Source of the DNA: Nocardioides astragali
Lineage (GTDB): Bacteria > Actinomycetota > Actinomycetes > Propionibacteriales > Nocardioidaceae
Reading direction: 5' to 3'
NCBI RefSeq assembly: GCF_024436375.1
Contig: NZ_JAFMZM010000005.1
Span: 62,001-126,000 of the forward strand
Length of the DNA stretch: 64,000 nucleotides
The first letter of the stretch is position 1; each line of letters starts with the position of its first letter. The notes beneath the pieces were generated by a model that was not told the origin of the DNA, made no database searches, and saw only the letters and a program-made list of their open reading frames with translations. The position numbers and the translations under genes are program-made. Positions 1 to 8,165 of this stretch are shown here, piece after piece.

Positions 1-2
1 CA

Positions 3-209
3 CTGCTCCTCGCCTTCGCGGCCGTGTGCGGGGCCGAGGTCGTCGTGGGGGTGCTGCTGTGGCACGACGCAGCGACCGCACTGTGGCTGGCACTGGCCCT
101 GCTGCCTGCGGAGCTGGTGTTCTGGATCGGCTTCGCGCTTCCTTTCGGACCGCTGCTGGGCCTGGCGCGCACCTTGCTGGTGGTGGCCGTCCTGGTGTTC
201 GGGGACTGA
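3..209 (+). CDS. C-terminal part of an integral membrane protein (start outside window)
   Basis: The frame is open from the left edge to the TGA at 207-209, so only the last ~68 residues are present. They are strongly hydrophobic: two or three membrane segments rich in Leu, Ala and Val, with an Asp as the last residue. No family motif is visible, so no function can be given. It reads towards cydA, and a Rex-type palindrome begins 10 bases after its stop, so cydA probably has its own promoter and is not simply co-transcribed with this gene. Confidence 0.5.
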   Translation: MLLAFAAVCGAEVVVGVLLWHDAATALWLALALLPAELVFWIGFALPFGPLLGLARTLLVVAVLVFGD

Positions 210-218
210 CGCACAGAT

Positions 219-238
219 CTTGTGAAAACATTCACAAG
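219..238. promoter_or_regulatory. Rex operator upstream of cydAB
   Basis: A perfect inverted repeat with 8-base arms (CTTGTGAA / TTCACAAG) and a 4-base spacer (AACA). Established knowledge: the NADH/NAD-sensing repressor Rex binds TTGTGAA-N4-TTCACAA-type sites, and the cytochrome bd genes are classic Rex targets in Streptomyces. The site lies ~40 bases before the cydA start, where bound Rex could block the promoter. The inferred consequence is derepression of cydAB when oxygen limitation raises the NADH/NAD ratio. No rex gene is in the window. Confidence 0.85.
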
Positions 239-276
239 AGCGTGATCCCGCGCCGCCGGGTGCCTACGGTGGCAGC

Positions 277-1734
277 GTGATGGATCCTCTCCTCTTCCTC
301 GCAGTCGTGGCCGACTCCGTGTCCGGCTTGGCCCACGTCGCGGGGGAGGCCGACCCGGCCGGCCTGCTTCCCGCGCGTCAGCAGATGGCGCTGTCGCTGG
401 GATGGCACATCGTCCTGGCGTGCTTCGGGGTCGCCTTCCCGGCGATGATCTTCACGATGCATCTGATCGGCATCCGGCGTGACGACCGGGACGCACTGCT
501 GCTCGCGCGCAAGTGGGCCAAGGTCTCCGCGGTCCTGTTTGCGATCGGGGCGGTGTCGGGGACGGTGCTGAGCTTCGAGATGGGCCTGCTGTGGCCGGGG
601 CTCATGGGCACCTACGGAGACGTCCTCGGCCTGCCGTTCGCCTTCGAGGGGCTGGCGTTCTTCATCGAGGCGATCTTCCTCGGGATCTACCTCTACGGCT
701 GGGACCGGATGCCACCGGCGCGGCACCTGCTCATGGTGGTGCCGATGGCCGTCACCGGTGTCGTGGGCACCTTCTGCGTGATCGCGGTCAACGCCTGGAT
801 GAACGCCCCCGTCGGGTTCGAGCTCGTCGACGGCGAGGTGCGCAACATCCAGCCGTGGGCGGTGCTCCTCAACCCCGACGCGTTCTGGCAGTTCCTGCAC
901 ATGTGGGTGGCCGCCTACATGGTCGCTGGGTTCACCATCGCGTCCGTGTACGCCGTGGGGATGCTGCGCGGCCGCCGCGACCGGCCGCACCGGCTCGGGT
1001 TCACCCTCGCCTTCGCGTTCGCGAGCGTCTCGGCAGTCGTCCAGCCGCTCGTGGGTCACCTGCTGGGCAGCCGGCTCGCGGAGACGCAGCCGACGAAGCT
1101 CGCGGCGTTCGAGCTCGCGACGGAGACCGAGAGTCCCTCGCCACTGCGGCTCGGCGGGCTGCTCGTCGACGGCGAGGTGAGGTGGTCGATCGACGTCCCC
1201 CACCTCGGCTCGCTGCTGGCCCGCAACTCCTTCACCAAGCCGGTCGAGGGGCTGTCGAGCTTCCCCGTCGAGGACCACCCGCCGGTCAACATCACCCACC
1301 TGGCGTTCCAGAGCATGGTGGGGATCGGCACGCTGTTGATGGTGGCCGCGGTCGTCTTCTGGGTGGCCCGCTGGCGGGGCCACGACCTGATGGAGCGACG
1401 TTGGTTCCTCAGGTTCGCCGCGGTGACCGGCGGGCTCGCCGTCGTGGCGATGGAGGCCGGGTGGATCGCGACCGAGGTCGGTCGGCAGCCGTGGGTCGTC
1501 TACGGCTTCATGCGCACCCACGAAGCGGCCGGGGAGAACTCAGGCCTGTGGTGGCTGCTCGGCGTGACCGCGGTGGTCTACACGCTCATGACCGTCGGGG
1601 CGATCGTGGTGCTCCGCTCGATGGCGCGGCGCTGGCGGGCGGGGGAGGTCGACCTGCCCAGCCCGTACGGGCCGCAGGCCCAGGGTCCTGGTCATTCCAC
1701 CAGCGCCGAGGCCGCCGAGGAGCCGGTCCGGTGA
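277..1734 (+). CDS. cydA: Cytochrome bd-type ubiquinol/menaquinol oxidase subunit I
   Basis: Haem-binding, quinol-oxidising subunit of the bd-type terminal oxidase in the cytoplasmic membrane. 485 residues if the GTG at 277 is used; an ATG follows at once at 280. Visible family features: His44 in a helix like that bearing the E. coli His19 haem ligand, His208 in FLHMWVAAY (His186 equivalent), Met347 in QSMVGIG (Met393 equivalent), and the quinol-site motif GRQPW at 402-406. The short loop before GRQPW resembles the CioA, short-Q-loop branch more than E. coli CydA. The ~25-residue N-terminal extension is longer than usual, so the true start could be further in. cydB follows with a 4-base GTGA overlap, so the two are translationally coupled. 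cydCD are not in the window. Confidence 0.93.
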   Translation: MMDPLLFLAVVADSVSGLAHVAGEADPAGLLPARQQMALSLGWHIVLACFGVAFPAMIFTMHLIGIRRDDRDALLLARKWAKVSAVLFAIGAVSGTVLSFEMGLLWPGLMGTYGDVLGLPFAFEGLAFFIEAIFLGIYLYGWDRMPPARHLLMVVPMAVTGVVGTFCVIAVNAWMNAPVGFELVDGEVRNIQPWAVLLNPDAFWQFLHMWVAAYMVAGFTIASVYAVGMLRGRRDRPHRLGFTLAFAFASVSAVVQPLVGHLLGSRLAETQPTKLAAFELATETESPSPLRLGGLLVDGEVRWSIDVPHLGSLLARNSFTKPVEGLSSFPVEDHPPVNITHLAFQSMVGIGTLLMVAAVVFWVARWRGHDLMERRWFLRFAAVTGGLAVVAMEAGWIATEVGRQPWVVYGFMRTHEAAGENSGLWWLLGVTAVVYTLMTVGAIVVLRSMARRWRAGEVDLPSPYGPQAQGPGHSTSAEAAEEPVR

Positions 1735-2756
1735 GCCTGGCTGACGTGGTCGCCGCCGCCCTGTTCGTGGGAGTCCTCGCCTATGCCCTGTTCGGCGGTG
1801 CCGACTTCGGGTCCGGCTTCTACGACCTCACCGCCGGCGGCACGGCCCGCGGCGCCGAGCTGCGCACGCTGGTCGACCACAGCATCGGACCGGTGTGGGA
1901 GGCCAACCACGTGTGGCTCATCTACGTCCTCGTCACCTGGTGGACGGCGTTCCCCGAGACCTTCGCCGCGACGATGTCGACACTCATCCTCCCGATGCTC
2001 CTGGCCCTGCTGGGGATCGTGCTCCGCGGGGCGAGCTTCGCATTCCGCAAGTACGCCGCCACGCTCGGGCAGGCACGCCTGTTCGGCGCCGTCTTCGCGA
2101 TCTCGTCGGTGATCACGCCGTTCTTCCTCGGCGCCGTCGCCGGCGCCATCGCCTCCGGGCGGGTGCCGGCGACCGGGCGCGGTGACCTGTGGAGCTCATG
2201 GCTCAACCCGACCTCCGTCTTCGGCGGGATCATCGCGGTCGGCACCTGCGCGTTCCTCGCCGGGACCTTCCTGTGCGCCGACGCGAGCCGCTCGGGCGGG
2301 CGGGTCCTCGCCGAGCAGCTGCGCCGACGGACGCTGGCGGTCGGGGCCGTCACCGGGGTTGTCGTGTTCGCTGCGCTGATCCCGCTGCAGCGCGACGCGC
2401 CCACCCTGGCCGATGGTCTCGAGACCCGGGCCGCACCCTTGGTCGTGGCGTCCGCGCTCGCCGGCATCGCCACGCTGGTGCTGGTCAGTACGCGTCGCTA
2501 CGCGGTCGCACGTGGGACTGCGCTGGTCGCCGTCGCTGCCGTGGTCAGCGGGTGGGGCGTGGCGCAGTACCCGTGGCTGCTCGTCGACCAGGTCACCATC
2601 GCCGAGGCTGCGGGCGCCCCGGCCACGCTGGAGGCTTTGCTCGTCGCCGTCGGCCTCGCCGTCGTGATCGTGCTTCCGGCGCTGGGCTATCTCTACCGGC
2701 TGACCCAGTCGGAGACGTGGTCGCACCACGGGGAACAGGCACCCAGCGATCACTGA
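1731..2756 (+). CDS. cydB: Cytochrome bd-type oxidase subunit II
   Basis: Partner subunit of CydA. 341 residues, starting at the GTG that overlaps the cydA stop. It opens with the typical subunit II helix containing FGGADFGSGFYDL, followed by the conserved WEANHVWLIY region and about eight further hydrophobic segments. It needs CydA to form the oxidase and contributes to its structure, not to haem ligation. Length and motif order fit the CydB/CioB family. The gene ends 15 bases before a convergent transporter gene, and no strong terminator hairpin was seen between them. Confidence 0.93.
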   Translation: MSLADVVAAALFVGVLAYALFGGADFGSGFYDLTAGGTARGAELRTLVDHSIGPVWEANHVWLIYVLVTWWTAFPETFAATMSTLILPMLLALLGIVLRGASFAFRKYAATLGQARLFGAVFAISSVITPFFLGAVAGAIASGRVPATGRGDLWSSWLNPTSVFGGIIAVGTCAFLAGTFLCADASRSGGRVLAEQLRRRTLAVGAVTGVVVFAALIPLQRDAPTLADGLETRAAPLVVASALAGIATLVLVSTRRYAVARGTALVAVAAVVSGWGVAQYPWLLVDQVTIAEAAGAPATLEALLVAVGLAVVIVLPALGYLYRLTQSETWSHHGEQAPSDH

Positions 2757-2771
2757 GCCGTACGCGCGGGG

Positions 2772-3677
2772 CTAGGCCGGAGTCGGCGCCGTGCTCACGG
2801 GCTCGCCCGACTCGGCGCTCACCTCGGCGGTGCGCGCCCCGCTCCGCTCGGCCCCGACGCCGGCCGCGACGACCAGCACGATGCCGCCCACGGCGAGACC
2901 GTTGGGCACCTGGCTCAGGGCGAGGAATCCGATCACCAGGGCGAAGGCAGGCTCGAGCGCCATGAGCGTCCCGAACGCGCCCGTGGTCAACCGTCGCAGC
3001 GCCAGCAGCTCCAGGGCGAAGGGCACGACCGGCAGCAGGATCGCCAGGCCGAGGCCGACCAGCAGCAGCTGCGGCGTCAGGTCGCCGACCACGCCGGGGC
3101 CGGCCACGAAAGTCGCCACCAGCGCGGCGACAGGCATCGAGATGGCGAGACCACCTAGGCCGCTCACGGCGTCACCCACGCGCTGCGTCAGCAGGATGTA
3201 CGCCGCCCAGCACACGCCCGCGCCCAGCGCGAGGGCCACGCCGACGGGATCGGCGTCGCCGGTCCACGGCTGGGTGAGGCAGACGACGCCCGCGGCTGCC
3301 AGCAGCGCCCAGGCCCGTCCGGCCCCCCGGCTGCGGACCACTGCGATGGTCAGCGGACCGAGGAACTCCAGGGCACTCGCGGTGCCGAGGGGCAGCCGGG
3401 CGACGGCGGCCATGAAGAGCAGCGTCACCCCGCCCGTCGCCACGCCGAGCGCCGTACCGGCCCACAGCGCCTCGCGGCTGTAGTCACCGAGCCGCGGCCG
3501 GACGATCACCAGCAGCAGGATGGCGGCCCAGGACAGCCGTAGCCACGCGGTTCCGGCAGCGCCGATGTCGTCCATCACTCCGACCGAGGCGGCCAGTCCG
3601 AGCTGGACACAGAGCATGGAGGCGACCGCCATCGTGGCCCCGGTGCGTGCGGGCGAGCGGGTCGTGGTGTGGGTCAT
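2772..3677 (-). CDS. EamA-family (DMT superfamily) exporter, RhtA-like
   Basis: 301-residue membrane protein with about ten hydrophobic helices arranged as two EamA halves. The internal duplication is visible around residues 15-145 and 155-280. The pattern, including [12 protein letters not shown] and a second-half [17 protein letters not shown], resembles RhtA-type threonine/homoserine exporters, but substrate cannot be read from sequence. It is divergent from a LysR regulator with 84 bases between them, a common regulator-target layout. CCGTTCG occurs twice as a direct repeat in that gap, which could be part of the control region (inference). Confidence 0.8.
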   Translation of the reverse strand: MTHTTTRSPARTGATMAVASMLCVQLGLAASVGVMDDIGAAGTAWLRLSWAAILLLVIVRPRLGDYSREALWAGTALGVATGGVTLLFMAAVARLPLGTASALEFLGPLTIAVVRSRGAGRAWALLAAAGVVCLTQPWTGDADPVGVALALGAGVCWAAYILLTQRVGDAVSGLGGLAISMPVAALVATFVAGPGVVGDLTPQLLLVGLGLAILLPVVPFALELLALRRLTTGAFGTLMALEPAFALVIGFLALSQVPNGLAVGGIVLVVAAGVGAERSGARTAEVSAESGEPVSTAPTPA

Positions 3678-3761
3678 GCAGCCCAGTGAAGGCCATCCAC
3701 ACCGTTCGCGTCCACGTGACTATGCTGGACAAACCGTTCGTCAGGACGACACAATCGTGGC

Positions 3762-4625
3762 ATGGACGTGCGGCGGCTGCGGATGCTGCTCGAGCTCTCC
3801 CGCCTCGGGTCGATGCACGAGGTGGCCGAAGCACTCGGCACGACCACCTCGACCGTCTCCCAAGGGATCGCGGCGCTGGCCCGCGACGTCGGCACCCCGC
3901 TCCTCGAGCCGGACGGTCGCCGGGTGCGTCTCACCCCGGCGGGACGGCGGCTGTCCGAGCACGCGGTCTCGATCCTCGCTGCCGTCGACGCGGCCCGCCT
4001 CGACCTGGACCCGTCCTCCGAGCCGGTCGGTGTCCTGCGCGTGGCCGGGTTCGCCTCGGCCATCCGCCGCTCCCTGCTGCCGGCGATCGACGACCTCCGC
4101 CGCACGCACCCCGGGATCGAGGTGCGGATCCACGAGTACGAGCCGCTGGAGTCCTTCGACCTCCTGGCGCGCGACGAGGTGGACCTGGGGCTCGTCTACG
4201 ACTACGACCTCGCTCCCGCCGAGTGGCGCGACGACCATGAGGCCACATTCCTGTGGGAGCACGAGTGGGGCGTGGGTGTGCCCACCCGGGACCGCCACCT
4301 CGGGCTCGCGGACCTCGCCGACCGGGACTGGATCGTCAACTCGCGGCACACCGCCGACGAGGACGCGCTGCGCACGCTGGCCTCCCGTGCCGGGTTCGTG
4401 CCGCGGGTGGTGCACCGGATCGACGCCCTCGAGCTCCTCGACGACCTCGTGGCCGCGGGCAGGGGAGTGGGACTGCTGCCGCGAGGCCGGACCTCACGCC
4501 GTGGCGTGAGCGTGCTGCGACTTCCCGATCGCGGCGCGATGCTGCGGGCGTACGCCGTCATCCGCCGCGGCCGCGACACGTGGCCGCCCCTGCGGGCGGT
4601 CATGCAGCGCCTGGCGACGGGTTGA
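3762..4625 (+). CDS. LysR-family transcriptional regulator
   Basis: 287 residues. The N-terminal winged helix-turn-helix is plain (residues ~1-60: RRLRMLLELSRLGSMHEVAEAL, split by a turn, then TTSTVSQGIAALARDVG), followed by LLEPDGRRVRLTPAG as in the family. The remainder is a LysR substrate-binding domain with VLRVAGFASA at its beginning. Start chosen at the ATG giving the canonical MDVRRLRML opening. It is divergent from the EamA exporter and probably controls it; the inducer is unknown. It ends 9 bases before the convergent ferredoxin gene. Confidence 0.88.
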   Translation: MDVRRLRMLLELSRLGSMHEVAEALGTTTSTVSQGIAALARDVGTPLLEPDGRRVRLTPAGRRLSEHAVSILAAVDAARLDLDPSSEPVGVLRVAGFASAIRRSLLPAIDDLRRTHPGIEVRIHEYEPLESFDLLARDEVDLGLVYDYDLAPAEWRDDHEATFLWEHEWGVGVPTRDRHLGLADLADRDWIVNSRHTADEDALRTLASRAGFVPRVVHRIDALELLDDLVAAGRGVGLLPRGRTSRRGVSVLRLPDRGAMLRAYAVIRRGRDTWPPLRAVMQRLATG

Positions 4626-4634
4626 GGCTCGCGC

Positions 4635-4829
4635 TCAGCCCACGACCCTCAGGGCGAGACGGGGGCAGGCGCGCACGGCGGTCGCGGCGTCGCCGCGGAG
4701 GTCGTCGGTCACCGGACCGGTGACGATCGGATAGCCCCACTCGTCCAGGTCCACGATCTCCGGCAGCAGCTCGTGGCACAGGCCGCGGGCCTGGCAGGCG
4801 GGCCAGTCGACGCGGAGCTGGCGGGTCAC
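4635..4829 (-). CDS. Small ferredoxin with three cysteines ([3Fe-4S]-type pattern)
   Basis: 64 residues. Cysteines are at 12, 18 and 55, the last in ACP, which matches the three-cysteine layout of actinobacterial 3Fe-4S ferredoxins (C-x5-C, then a C-terminal CP). It is a soluble one-electron carrier. It is the last gene of the redox operon: its start overlaps the end of the NuoF-like gene by 4 bases (ATGA, 4826-4829), so the NuoF-like protein is the obvious partner. Similar ferredoxins serve cytochrome P450s, but no P450 is nearby. Confidence 0.85.
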   Translation of the reverse strand: MTRQLRVDWPACQARGLCHELLPEIVDLDEWGYPIVTGPVTDDLRGDAATAVRACPRLALRVVG

Positions 4830-6067
4830 GACGCCAGCCTCTCCATCGGCCCGGTGGCGACGCAGCCACCCGTGGCGTGGGCCGACACCTCACCGGGAAG
4901 GGCCGTGAACAGCGACCGCACGAGCCGGACGGTGCCGTCCGGATGCGCGCACGCACCGCGGCGTACGACGAGCGTGGCGAGCTCCTCCACGCGGTCCCGT
5001 CCACCGGATCCGTCCAGCACCAGGTGCAGCGCCAGTGCCAGCGCGGGCAGCCCGTTGAGGCACGGTCCGCACCGCCCGGCGCTCTGCGAGGCGAGGTAGT
5101 CGGTGATCCGCACCGTCAGGGCGAGCGGACAGGTCCCGTGGCCGGGAGCGTGCACGACCCCGGCTCCCAGCGCAACGCCGAGCGAACGCATCCCCGGCAC
5201 CGACACCCGCAGGCTGGCCACCGTGTCCCAGGTGGCCCACGACCCGTGGAACCCCCCGATCAGGACCGGCGCCCCGGCCAGGGTCGTCGGCAGCACGTCC
5301 CGCATCCGGGTGGCGTACTCCACCTCGTGGACGGACGGAACCGCACCTGGGGTGGTGACGCTGAGCAGGGCCGTGCCGGGCTCCGCAGAGGTCCCGAACC
5401 TGCGGTAGGCCGCGGTGCCGTGATGCACCAGCAGACCCACGTGAGCCCACGTCTCGGCGTTCGACAGCAGGGTCGGGCGACCACCCACCCCGGACGTCGC
5501 CTCGGGCTGCCAGGACGTGACCGGCAGGTTCGGCCTGCCGGAGATCAGCTCCGACACCGCCTTGGACTGCCCGGCGACGAACCGTCGTGCAGCGGTGTGC
5601 TCGATCAGCTCGACCGGGTCGTCACGCTCGGCGATGGCCCGGCGCAGGGCTGCCGCTGCGGGCGGACGGTCACCCGGGAGCACGATGTGCACTTCCTGTG
5701 CCCGGAGCGCCACAGCGGACGCGACGGCTCCGTCGATCACCAGGTGGGGGCGGGTGAGTGCGAGAGCCGAGTCCTTGCTGCTGGCCGGCTCGCCCTCGCT
5801 GGCGTTGACGACGACCACCGGCCGGCGGGTCCGGCCGGCTCGGTCGAGCACCGCGCCCAGCTTGATCCCGAACGGGAAGGCCGCCCCGCCTCGGCCGCGC
5901 AGCCCCACCGAGGAGACCACGTCGGTCAACGCTGCCGAGTCGAGCCGGGGCACGGCGCCGTGCTGGGACCGGTGGGCCGCCAACGACGGCCCCCGCTCGA
6001 TCCCGGACAGCAACGCAGGCCCGGGGTGCACCCGGATCTGGTCCGGGAACGGGACCGGTGGTCTCAC
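4826..6067 (-). CDS. NuoF-like FMN/NAD(P)H-binding iron-sulfur flavoprotein
   Basis: 413 residues from the GTG at 6067, which overlaps the upstream gene's stop (GTGA). Motifs of the 51-kDa complex I subunit are visible: GRGGAAFPFGIKL (58-70; FMN/NADH loop), NASEGEP (88-94), a central SLBB-like segment, and a C-terminal iron-sulfur region SAGRCGPC (329-336) with Cys373 in GAC. In true NuoF the motif is SCGxCxPC; here the first cysteine is Ala330, leaving three ligands. There is no NuoE or NuoG nearby. It is therefore a stand-alone electron-input protein, probably passing electrons from NAD(P)H to the neighbouring ferredoxin or the membrane ferric-reductase-like protein (inference). Confidence 0.82.
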   Translation of the reverse strand: MRPPVPFPDQIRVHPGPALLSGIERGPSLAAHRSQHGAVPRLDSAALTDVVSSVGLRGRGGAAFPFGIKLGAVLDRAGRTRRPVVVVNASEGEPASSKDSALALTRPHLVIDGAVASAVALRAQEVHIVLPGDRPPAAAALRRAIAERDDPVELIEHTAARRFVAGQSKAVSELISGRPNLPVTSWQPEATSGVGGRPTLLSNAETWAHVGLLVHHGTAAYRRFGTSAEPGTALLSVTTPGAVPSVHEVEYATRMRDVLPTTLAGAPVLIGGFHGSWATWDTVASLRVSVPGMRSLGVALGAGVVHAPGHGTCPLALTVRITDYLASQSAGRCGPCLNGLPALALALHLVLDGSGGRDRVEELATLVVRRGACAHPDGTVRLVRSLFTALPGEVSAHATGGCVATGPMERLAS

Positions 6068-6630
6068 GAGTCGCTCCTGACGAGGTGGTGATCGCTCAGG
6101 GCTTGCCCCAGGCGCAGCCCGAGGGCCGCCACCACGGCCAGCACGCAGACGACGGTCGGCACCACGGCCCACGTCGCGCGCTGCTCGATGTCGGTGCCGA
6201 TCCCCGCGGTGTGCGCGACGGCCAGCGCCCATGCCAGCCAGGCGAGCAGGTGGACCGCGCGCCAGCGTCGGTGCGTCAACCGGGACCGCACCAGGCTGGT
6301 CACCACGACCACCGCGACCAGGTCGAGCGACAGAGCGCCGAGGCCGAGCCACAGCCGTTCGTACGACGCCCCGAAGGGGATGACCGCCTCCCACCACGAG
6401 ATGTCGACGAACGTGTCGAGCACTGCGGACCCGACGTGCACGACGAGGGCCACCACCGAGAGGAGCGCCAGGTTGCGGTGCACCTGCTGGGTCACGAACT
6501 GCGGAACTCGGTGGCCGGGCCGGCCGCCCGTCGCGAGCACTCCCAGCACGGTGCTGACCGTCAGCAGGACGAGCAGGGTGAGTCCCGTCGCGCGGTTGAG
6601 GTACCAGAGCAGGGGTCCTTCGGCGATCAT
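6064..6630 (-). CDS. Ferric-reductase-like transmembrane protein
   Basis: 188 residues with about six hydrophobic helices. The opening WYLNRATGLTLLVLLTVS and the helix-borne histidines (QQVHRNLALLSVVALVVHVG; later RAVHLLAWLAWALAVAHTAG) are the spaced His pairs expected for two b-type haems of the YedZ/ferric-reductase-like fold. There is no fused FAD/NAD domain, so it must receive or deliver electrons through other proteins. It overlaps ApbE upstream (ATGA) and the NuoF-like gene downstream (GTGA), which places all three in one operon. Role inferred: moving electrons across the cytoplasmic membrane. Confidence 0.82.
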   Translation of the reverse strand: MIAEGPLLWYLNRATGLTLLVLLTVSTVLGVLATGGRPGHRVPQFVTQQVHRNLALLSVVALVVHVGSAVLDTFVDISWWEAVIPFGASYERLWLGLGALSLDLVAVVVVTSLVRSRLTHRRWRAVHLLAWLAWALAVAHTAGIGTDIEQRATWAVVPTVVCVLAVVAALGLRLGQALSDHHLVRSDS

Positions 6631-7556
6631 GCCGCTCGCCCTCCCCGAGGCCAGGCACCAGTGCGGACCACGGCTCCCTGCTGGTCGACAAGTCGCGCGG
6701 CGACGCCGCGGGCCTCGAGCCACCCGGCCGCCGGCGAGCCGAGCACGATCGCGGCCGTGCTGGCGGTGTTGGCGCCGACACAGGTGGTGCCAGCGGCCGT
6801 GGCAGTGCGCCAGGTCCCGCTCGCGGGGATACCGGTCCGCGGGTCGAGGAGGTGATGGTGGCGGATCCCGTGGCGCGTCCACCGGCGCACGGTCGTCGTC
6901 GACGTGGCCAATCCGCCGTCCACCAGTGCGGTGATCTCGGCGGGCTCGCTCCCGGGGCGCTCCGAGACAGCGACCGGCCACGCGCCGCCATCAGGTGAAG
7001 CCACGCGCACGTCGCCACCCACGCTGACGATCGCGGAGCAGTCCAGGTGTTCGGTGAGGGCCGCGGCCACGAGGTCGGCCGCCCAGGCCTTTCCCGTCGC
7101 ACCGAGGTCGAGGGCGGTGTCCTGCGGGATCAGGACGTAGCCGTCGGGAGCGGTGCGGATCTCGCGCCAGGCATCCAGCGGCGGTGGGTCCGGCTCGGTG
7201 GACGGACCCGCAGCCGTGTGCTCGATGAGGGCGAAGTCCCGGTCATAGCCGACCTGCACCAGCGCCCGGCCGAGCAGCGGGTTGACCAGACCGTCGGTCT
7301 GCCTGGCAGCTGCACACGCGACCTCGACGGCAGACACGAGCAGCGGATCCACGGCGACCCATCGCCCCGGTCGTGCGTTGACCCGTGCGAGATCCGAGTC
7401 GTCCCGGAAGCGACTCGCCACCTCGTCCACGTCACGAAGGACCACCCGCGTCACGGCAAGCGCACGGTCGAGCTGGGCGGAGCGGCGCACAGCCACGTAG
7501 ACCTCGGTGCCGAGGGCCCGGAACGTGGCGTGCCGCGGCGCGACGCCCATGTTCAC
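6627..7556 (-). CDS. apbE: FAD:protein FMN transferase (ApbE)
   Basis: 309 residues. ApbE attaches FMN covalently to Thr/Ser of target proteins on the outer face of the membrane, with FAD as donor and Mg2+ required. Visible motifs: LGTEVYVAV near the N-terminus, LDLGATGKAWAAD (FAD/Mg region), and LATSTTTVRRW followed by HHLLDPRTG, the metal and substrate loop. No signal peptide is evident. The usual FMN_bind-domain target is absent from this operon, so the modified protein is unknown. The gene overlaps its neighbours on both sides by 4 bases. Confidence 0.9.
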   Translation of the reverse strand: MNMGVAPRHATFRALGTEVYVAVRRSAQLDRALAVTRVVLRDVDEVASRFRDDSDLARVNARPGRWVAVDPLLVSAVEVACAAARQTDGLVNPLLGRALVQVGYDRDFALIEHTAAGPSTEPDPPPLDAWREIRTAPDGYVLIPQDTALDLGATGKAWAADLVAAALTEHLDCSAIVSVGGDVRVASPDGGAWPVAVSERPGSEPAEITALVDGGLATSTTTVRRWTRHGIRHHHLLDPRTGIPASGTWRTATAAGTTCVGANTASTAAIVLGSPAAGWLEARGVAARLVDQQGAVVRTGAWPRGGRAA

Positions 7557-8035
7557 GATCCGCTCGTGGTGGGCGGAGGTGGCGGAGGTGGTGTGGACGT
7601 GCCTGACGAGCTGCCCGATCCGCCGCCGGACGGACCGCTCGATCCACTGCCCGAGCCGGAGCTCGTGCCGGACGTGGCGGCGGAGGACCGCGCAGGCACG
7701 GTGAGGTTGCCGCCCCCCACGCCACCGCTCGTGCCGGCACTCACGTAACGCGTGGTCACGCGAGTCCGGGTCGGCCGCTCGCGCAACGTCGCCTGCTGCG
7801 CCGAGGCATCCTGCGCACGAGCGACCTGCCGCTCATAGCGTGCGCGCTGCCGGTCGGCCCTGGCCTGCGCCGCATCGCGCGCGGCCTGCTCGGCCTCGAA
7901 GTCCGCGGTGGCCACCCCCACCACCCATCCGGTGGCGGTCAGTGACACCGCCGTCGCCGCACCGGTGACGGCGGCGACGGCCAGGCGGTGGCGGTCGCGG
8001 CTGCGCGTGGTGCTTCGCAAGGTTTTCGTCCTCAT
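7553..8035 (-). CDS. Membrane-anchored protein with Ser/Gly- and Pro-rich tail, first gene of the redox operon
   Basis: 160 residues from the ATG at 8035; a start at 8062 is also open but less well placed. A basic N-terminus is followed by one membrane helix (~20-45), an Ala/Arg/Gln-rich charged stretch likely to be helical, and a low-complexity tail of Ser, Gly and Thr ending in a run of prolines. In related actinobacterial operons (from memory) a Ser/Gly-rich linker of this kind precedes an FMN_bind domain that ApbE flavinylates; here the gene stops at the linker. It overlaps apbE by 4 bases. Function unknown; possibly an envelope tether or a shortened flavin carrier. Confidence 0.6.
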   Translation of the reverse strand: MRTKTLRSTTRSRDRHRLAVAAVTGAATAVSLTATGWVVGVATADFEAEQAARDAAQARADRQRARYERQVARAQDASAQQATLRERPTRTRVTTRYVSAGTSGGVGGGNLTVPARSSAATSGTSSGSGSGSSGPSGGGSGSSSGTSTPPPPPPPTTSGS

Positions 8036-8165
8036 GCCCCAAGCCTCGGCGGCGTCACGCAAAGCGCGCGTCAGGGCTGCGTCAAGTGATCCTCAGGGGA
8101 CCCCCTGACGCTCTCTTGACGTGGGGGACAGGCGCACCTGAGGTCGGTCGGCGCACCATTCCGGC

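Noticed and set aside
232..1521. Long minus-strand open frame over cydA
   Set aside because: Antisense shadow: no ribosome site, no motifs, composition of reverse-complement codons.
4635..6630. Complex I (nuo) fragment
   Set aside because: Only a NuoF-like gene is present; NuoE/NuoG and membrane subunits are absent and the neighbours are ferric-reductase-like and ApbE.
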